From: Bacteroidota bacterium
GTDB taxonomy: Bacteria; Bacteroidota; Bacteroidia; Chitinophagales; Chitinophagaceae
Assembly (NCBI GenBank): GCA_023429365.1
Contig: JAEYVW010000084.1
Span: 1-9,206 of the forward strand
Reading direction: 5' to 3'
DNA length: 9,206 bases
Both the position numbers and the translations under genes were made by a program. The notes below the pieces were generated by a model, which ran no database searches, was not told the DNA's origin, and saw only the letters and a list, made by a program, of their open reading frames with translations. This document shows positions 6,872 through 9,206 of this stretch, in pieces (the first letter of the stretch is position 1; every line of letters begins with the position of its first letter).

Positions 6872-7545
6872 TGCCTCTTATCCTCAATATTGATACAGCA
6901 GTGGATAACGCACTTGTTTGCCTCTCCAGTGACGGAATACCCCTCTATGCGGCAACAAATGCACACCATATGGATCATGCATCGTGGATACATCCTGCTA
7001 TCGGGGAGCTGATGACCAAAAGTGGAAAAACGCTCCAGGATATCGATGCAGTGGCTGTAAGTAACGGGCCGGGATCTTATACTGGCCTTCGCGTAGGGCT
7101 TTCAACTGCGAAAGGCTTATGTTATGGATTAGGGAAACCCCTAATTTCTATCGGCACACTTGAGCTCATGGCCCATTCTGTGGATAAAAACTTAGCTGAA
7201 TATATCTGCCCGGTTATCGATGCGAGGAGAATGGAAATTTTTACTGCGGTATATGATCATAATATGCAGGAAATACTATCTCCTACAGCTGTGATCGTAG
7301 ATGCAAACAGTTTCATGACAATTCTCGAAAAAGGAAGACTGTTATTTTCAGGCAACGCGCTCAACAAGTTACAGCGGGTAATTGTTCATCCCAACGCGAT
7401 TTTTAACAATTTTCCGCTAACATCTGAATGTTTTTCACAATTATCTGCGCAATGGTTTGCATCAGGCAAATTTGCTGACCCTGCATACACCGAACCGTTC
7501 TACATCAAAGAATTTCACTCTACAATGCGGAAATTTGCGAGGTGA
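6871..7545 (+). CDS. tsaB: tRNA threonylcarbamoyladenosine biosynthesis protein TsaB
   Basis: TsaB is the ASKHA-fold partner that dimerises with TsaD, the catalytic subunit; with TsaE they transfer the threonylcarbamoyl group to A37 of ANN-reading tRNAs in the cytoplasm. The 224-residue length is normal. Hallmarks are the opening LILNIDTA at 3-10, DAVAVSNGPGSYTGLRVGLS at 59-78, the following helix AKGLCYGLGKPLI, PVIDARRMEIFTAVYD at 114-129, and the closing EPFYIKEF. TsaB lacks the TsaD metal-binding histidines, as expected. The ATG overlaps the upstream stop by one base, so expression depends on the dehydrogenase-like gene's transcript. No terminator is visible after the TGA at 7543-7545; the arsR promoter begins about 50 bp later. 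Confidence 0.96.
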   Translation: MPLILNIDTAVDNALVCLSSDGIPLYAATNAHHMDHASWIHPAIGELMTKSGKTLQDIDAVAVSNGPGSYTGLRVGLSTAKGLCYGLGKPLISIGTLELMAHSVDKNLAEYICPVIDARRMEIFTAVYDHNMQEILSPTAVIVDANSFMTILEKGRLLFSGNALNKLQRVIVHPNAIFNNFPLTSECFSQLSAQWFASGKFADPAYTEPFYIKEFHSTMRKFAR

Positions 7546-7596
7546 AAATATTACACTTCTTAACAATTTTAATTTCAAAAAACAGTCATACATAGT

Positions 7597-7604
7597 TATT
7601 TTTG
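7597..7604 (+). promoter_or_regulatory. Candidate -7 promoter box of the arsR-family gene
   Basis: TATTTTTG is an exact match to the Bacteroidetes -7 consensus TAnnTTTG. About 19-20 bp upstream only a weak TTTC is found where TTTG is expected. Transcription would start around 7610, inside the inverted repeat at 7606-7629, which fits repressor control. Confidence 0.6.
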
Positions 7605-7605
7605 C

Positions 7606-7629
7606 AATCTATAGATCTAACTATAGATT
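7606..7629. promoter_or_regulatory. Perfect inverted repeat, probable ArsR-family operator
   Basis: AATCTATAG, a 6-bp spacer (ATCTAA) and CTATAGATT form a perfect 9-bp inverted repeat. It begins 2 bp after the -7 box and ends 15 bp before the ATG of the ArsR-family gene. Each half carries the self-complementary CTATAG. The length and position suit a winged-helix dimer that blocks its own promoter. Confidence 0.6.
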
Positions 7630-7634
7630 TAATC

Positions 7635-7644
7635 AGTTATAACT
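7635..7644. promoter_or_regulatory. 10-bp palindrome directly before the arsR-family ATG
   Basis: AGTTATAACT is a perfect palindrome ending at the base before the start codon. It may be a second, weaker contact site for the regulator or a chance A/T-rich palindrome. Part of the sequence (AACTAT) also recurs in the operator region. Confidence 0.3.
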
Positions 7645-7980
7645 ATGAACAACTACACGTTAACTCTGAACGCGGCACCTGAGAATGGGTCCCTAAAAGT
7701 GGATTTATTGAATGTGAAGAAGGCTTCACTGGTACTGAGAGCTATCAATCATAAATTGCGTCAGCAGATCCTGAAGTTGATTGATGAGCAGGGAAAAATT
7801 ACCGTAACGGAAATTTATGTGAAACTGAGGTTGGAGCAATCTGTAGCTTCTCAGCACCTGGCGATACTTCGCAAGGCCGGCTTTGTAAAAACAGAGCGGG
7901 ACGGTAAATTCATCTACTATACTATCAATACGAGCCGTATCGAGGAAATGAACAAATTTGTGGAATCGTTGCTCAACTAA
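7645..7980 (+). CDS. ArsR/SmtB-family winged-helix transcriptional regulator lacking cysteines
   Basis: The 111-residue product is a single ArsR-type domain. After a 25-residue N-terminal arm come dimerisation and HTH helices (about 27-78): LRAINHKLRQQILKLI at 31-46, VTEIYVKLRLEQSVASQHLA at 53-72 with the recognition helix, LRKAGFV at 75-81, then a beta-hairpin wing (RDGKFIYYTI, 85-94) and a C-terminal helix. The family represses its own operon and releases DNA on binding a metal or after thiol oxidation. This member has no cysteine at all, so neither the classical CxC metal site nor the persulfide switch of BigR/SqrR is possible; the signal is unknown. Upstream are a -7 box (7597) and an inverted repeat (7606-7629), suggesting autorepression. 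A strong terminator follows 18 bp after its stop codon, then a CstB-like sulfur enzyme gene. Genomic pairing suggests that enzyme is a target. Confidence 0.9.
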   Translation: MNNYTLTLNAAPENGSLKVDLLNVKKASLVLRAINHKLRQQILKLIDEQGKITVTEIYVKLRLEQSVASQHLAILRKAGFVKTERDGKFIYYTINTSRIEEMNKFVESLLN

Positions 7981-7998
7981 AAAGCGGTTCTGACACTT

Positions 7999-8033
7999 AA
8001 TTAAGGAAGCCAATGGCTTCCTTAATTGTTTTT
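7999..8033 (+). terminator. Rho-independent terminator after the arsR-family gene
   Basis: AATTAAGGAAGCC (7999-8011) and GGCTTCCTTAATT (8015-8027) form a perfect 13-bp stem with an AAT loop, followed by GTTTTT. The opposite strand has no U-tract, so it acts in the plus direction. It separates arsR transcription from the downstream gene unless read through. Confidence 0.88.
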
Positions 8034-8042
8034 AAAATCAAT

Positions 8043-8050
8043 TAATTTTG
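8043..8050 (+). promoter_or_regulatory. Candidate -7 promoter box of the MBL-rhodanese gene
   Basis: TAATTTTG matches TAnnTTTG exactly and lies 18 bp before the ATG. The only TTG upstream (8026-8028) is 14 bp away, shorter than the usual 19, and falls in the terminator stem. No copy of the arsR operator repeat is seen here. Confidence 0.5.
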
Positions 8051-8068
8051 CCCATTCAAACCTATTGC

Positions 8069-9206
8069 ATGTACATCCAACAACTTTATACGGGCTGCAT
8101 CAGTGAAGCTGCATATTATATTGAAAGCAATGGCGAAGCAGCTATCGTAGATCCTCTACGCGACATTGAGGTATATCTTGACCTGGCCAATGAAAGAAAG
8201 GCAACGATAAAATATATTTTCGAAACTCATTTCCACGCCGATTTTATCAGCGGTCATATTGACCTTGGCAAAGCGACCGGGGCACCGATCATTTATGGCC
8301 CTGAAACCGACACAAAATTCCAGGCTTATATTGCCAAAGACGGTGAAAAGTTCAACATCGGCGATATCACGATCGAGGTGCTGCACACTCCTGGTCATAC
8401 ACTCGAGTCAACCTGTTATCTCCTCAAAGATGAATCCGGGAAAGATCATTGCATATTTACAGGGGATACATTGTTTGTGGGTGATGTGGGTCGCCCAGAC
8501 CTCGCACAAAAAGGTGAATCACTTACGGTGAATGACCTTGCCGGTATGTTGTACGACAGCCTTCAACAAAAGATCATGCCGCTGGCAGATGATGTGATCG
8601 TTTATCCTGCTCATGGTCCCGGGAGTTCATGCGGTAAAAATATCGGACCAGACACCGACAGCACCATAGGTATGGAAAAGCAATTCAACTACGCGCTGAA
8701 AGCTGCAAGTAGGGAAGAATTTATTAAAGCCGTGACCGACGGCATTCCGCCACCGCCCCAATATTTTCCCATCAATGCCCGTATCAATAAAGAAGGTTAT
8801 AGCAGCCTCGATGAAATATTGAACAAAGCCATGACGGCTCTGTCGGTAGATGAGTTCAAAAAAAAGAAAGGTGAAGACGCGATCATCCTGGATACAAGAC
8901 ATTCGAATGTTTTCTCCGAAGGCTTTATTCCCGGTTCGATCAGTATTGGCTTAAATGGAAGGTTCGCGGAATGGGCTGGCAGCTTATTACCCTTTGACGT
9001 ACCGCTGTTGCTGGTGAGTGAGCCAGGTAAAGAAAAAGAAAGCATCATTCGGTTAGCAAGAGTGGGTCTCGATCGTGTAGAAGGATTTCTCGAAGGCGGT
9101 TTTGAAGCCTGGAAAAACCTGGGAGAACCTATCGATATGATCATCGACGTGGAGGCTGATGAGCTGATGATGGATATCCCGTTCGACAAAAACCTGGTCG
9201 TGCTGG
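8069..9206 (+). CDS. CstB-like persulfide dioxygenase-rhodanese fusion (MBL fold), 3'-truncated
   Basis: The frame is open from ATG 8069 to the window end (379 residues seen). Residues 1 to about 245 are an ETHE1-type metallo-beta-lactamase domain: ETHFHADFISGH (His54, His56, Asp58), LHTPGHTLES (His110), FTGDTLFVGDVGRPDL (Asp133) and YPAHGPGSSCGK (His182, Cys188). His54, His110 and Asp133 correspond to the 2-His/1-Asp iron site of persulfide dioxygenases, which oxidise glutathione or low-molecular-weight persulfides to sulfite. Residues about 257-355 form a rhodanese fold (AIILDTRHSNVFSEGFIPGS, then VEGFLEGGFEAW) whose active loop reads LLLVSEPGKEKES, without the catalytic Cys. A second rhodanese domain begins near 358 (DVEADELMMDI, NLVVL) and is cut by the window edge. 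The order MBL, dead rhodanese, second rhodanese resembles S. aureus CstB. A role in clearing sulfide or persulfide is inferred from the family. Confidence 0.9.
   Translation, partial: MYIQQLYTGCISEAAYYIESNGEAAIVDPLRDIEVYLDLANERKATIKYIFETHFHADFISGHIDLGKATGAPIIYGPETDTKFQAYIAKDGEKFNIGDITIEVLHTPGHTLESTCYLLKDESGKDHCIFTGDTLFVGDVGRPDLAQKGESLTVNDLAGMLYDSLQQKIMPLADDVIVYPAHGPGSSCGKNIGPDTDSTIGMEKQFNYALKAASREEFIKAVTDGIPPPPQYFPINARINKEGYSSLDEILNKAMTALSVDEFKKKKGEDAIILDTRHSNVFSEGFIPGSISIGLNGRFAEWAGSLLPFDVPLLLVSEPGKEKESIIRLARVGLDRVEGFLEGGFEAWKNLGEPIDMIIDVEADELMMDIPFDKNLVVL

Overview
The window looks like chromosomal DNA of a Bacteroidetes bacterium, probably Chitinophagaceae or a close relative. The reasons are: Bacteroidetes-type promoter elements (TAnnTTTG-like -7 boxes, one with a TTTG -33 box 19 bp upstream); A-rich leaders with no clear Shine-Dalgarno sequence; moderate GC; and typical families (secreted M1 peptidase, DUF4199 membrane protein, membrane-anchored LuxR regulator, MBL-rhodanese fusion). 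The family-level assignment is inference. Most of the window is ordinary housekeeping and accessory sequence. I see no transposase, CRISPR array, tRNA or rRNA.

Layout. Positions 1-548 (+) hold the 3' part of a sugar-nucleotide nucleotidyltransferase. After a 216-bp gap comes a secreted M1-type zinc peptidase (765-2711), followed 9 bp later by a small membrane-tethered LuxR-type regulator (2721-3146). A separate promoter box precedes a four-helix DUF4199 protein (3249-3773), and then an AlkD-like DNA alkylation repair protein (3800-4510). Two minus-strand genes follow: a calcineurin-like metallophosphoesterase (4529-5623), convergent with the repair gene, and ridA (5793-6176), which has the best promoter in the window. 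Between them lies an inverted-repeat region, 5657-5784, with a related copy at 623-642.

Divergent from ridA is a translationally coupled pair: a degenerate 3-hydroxyacyl-CoA dehydrogenase-like protein (6242-6871) and tsaB (6871-7545), a subunit of the tRNA t6A machinery. The last block is a sulfur-stress-like module. A cysteine-free ArsR-family repressor (7645-7980) has a perfect 9-bp inverted repeat over its start region, then a strong intrinsic terminator. After that comes a CstB-like persulfide dioxygenase-rhodanese fusion (8069 to beyond the window end), which has its own -7 box and is cut by the window edge within its second rhodanese domain.

The most interesting points are the ArsR operator and the pairing of a thiol-free regulator with a persulfide-oxidising enzyme, the membrane-tethered LuxR next to DUF4199, the dehydrogenase-like protein without cofactor or catalytic motifs coupled to tsaB, and the dispersed intergenic repeat. 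I did not find a clearly new biological system.
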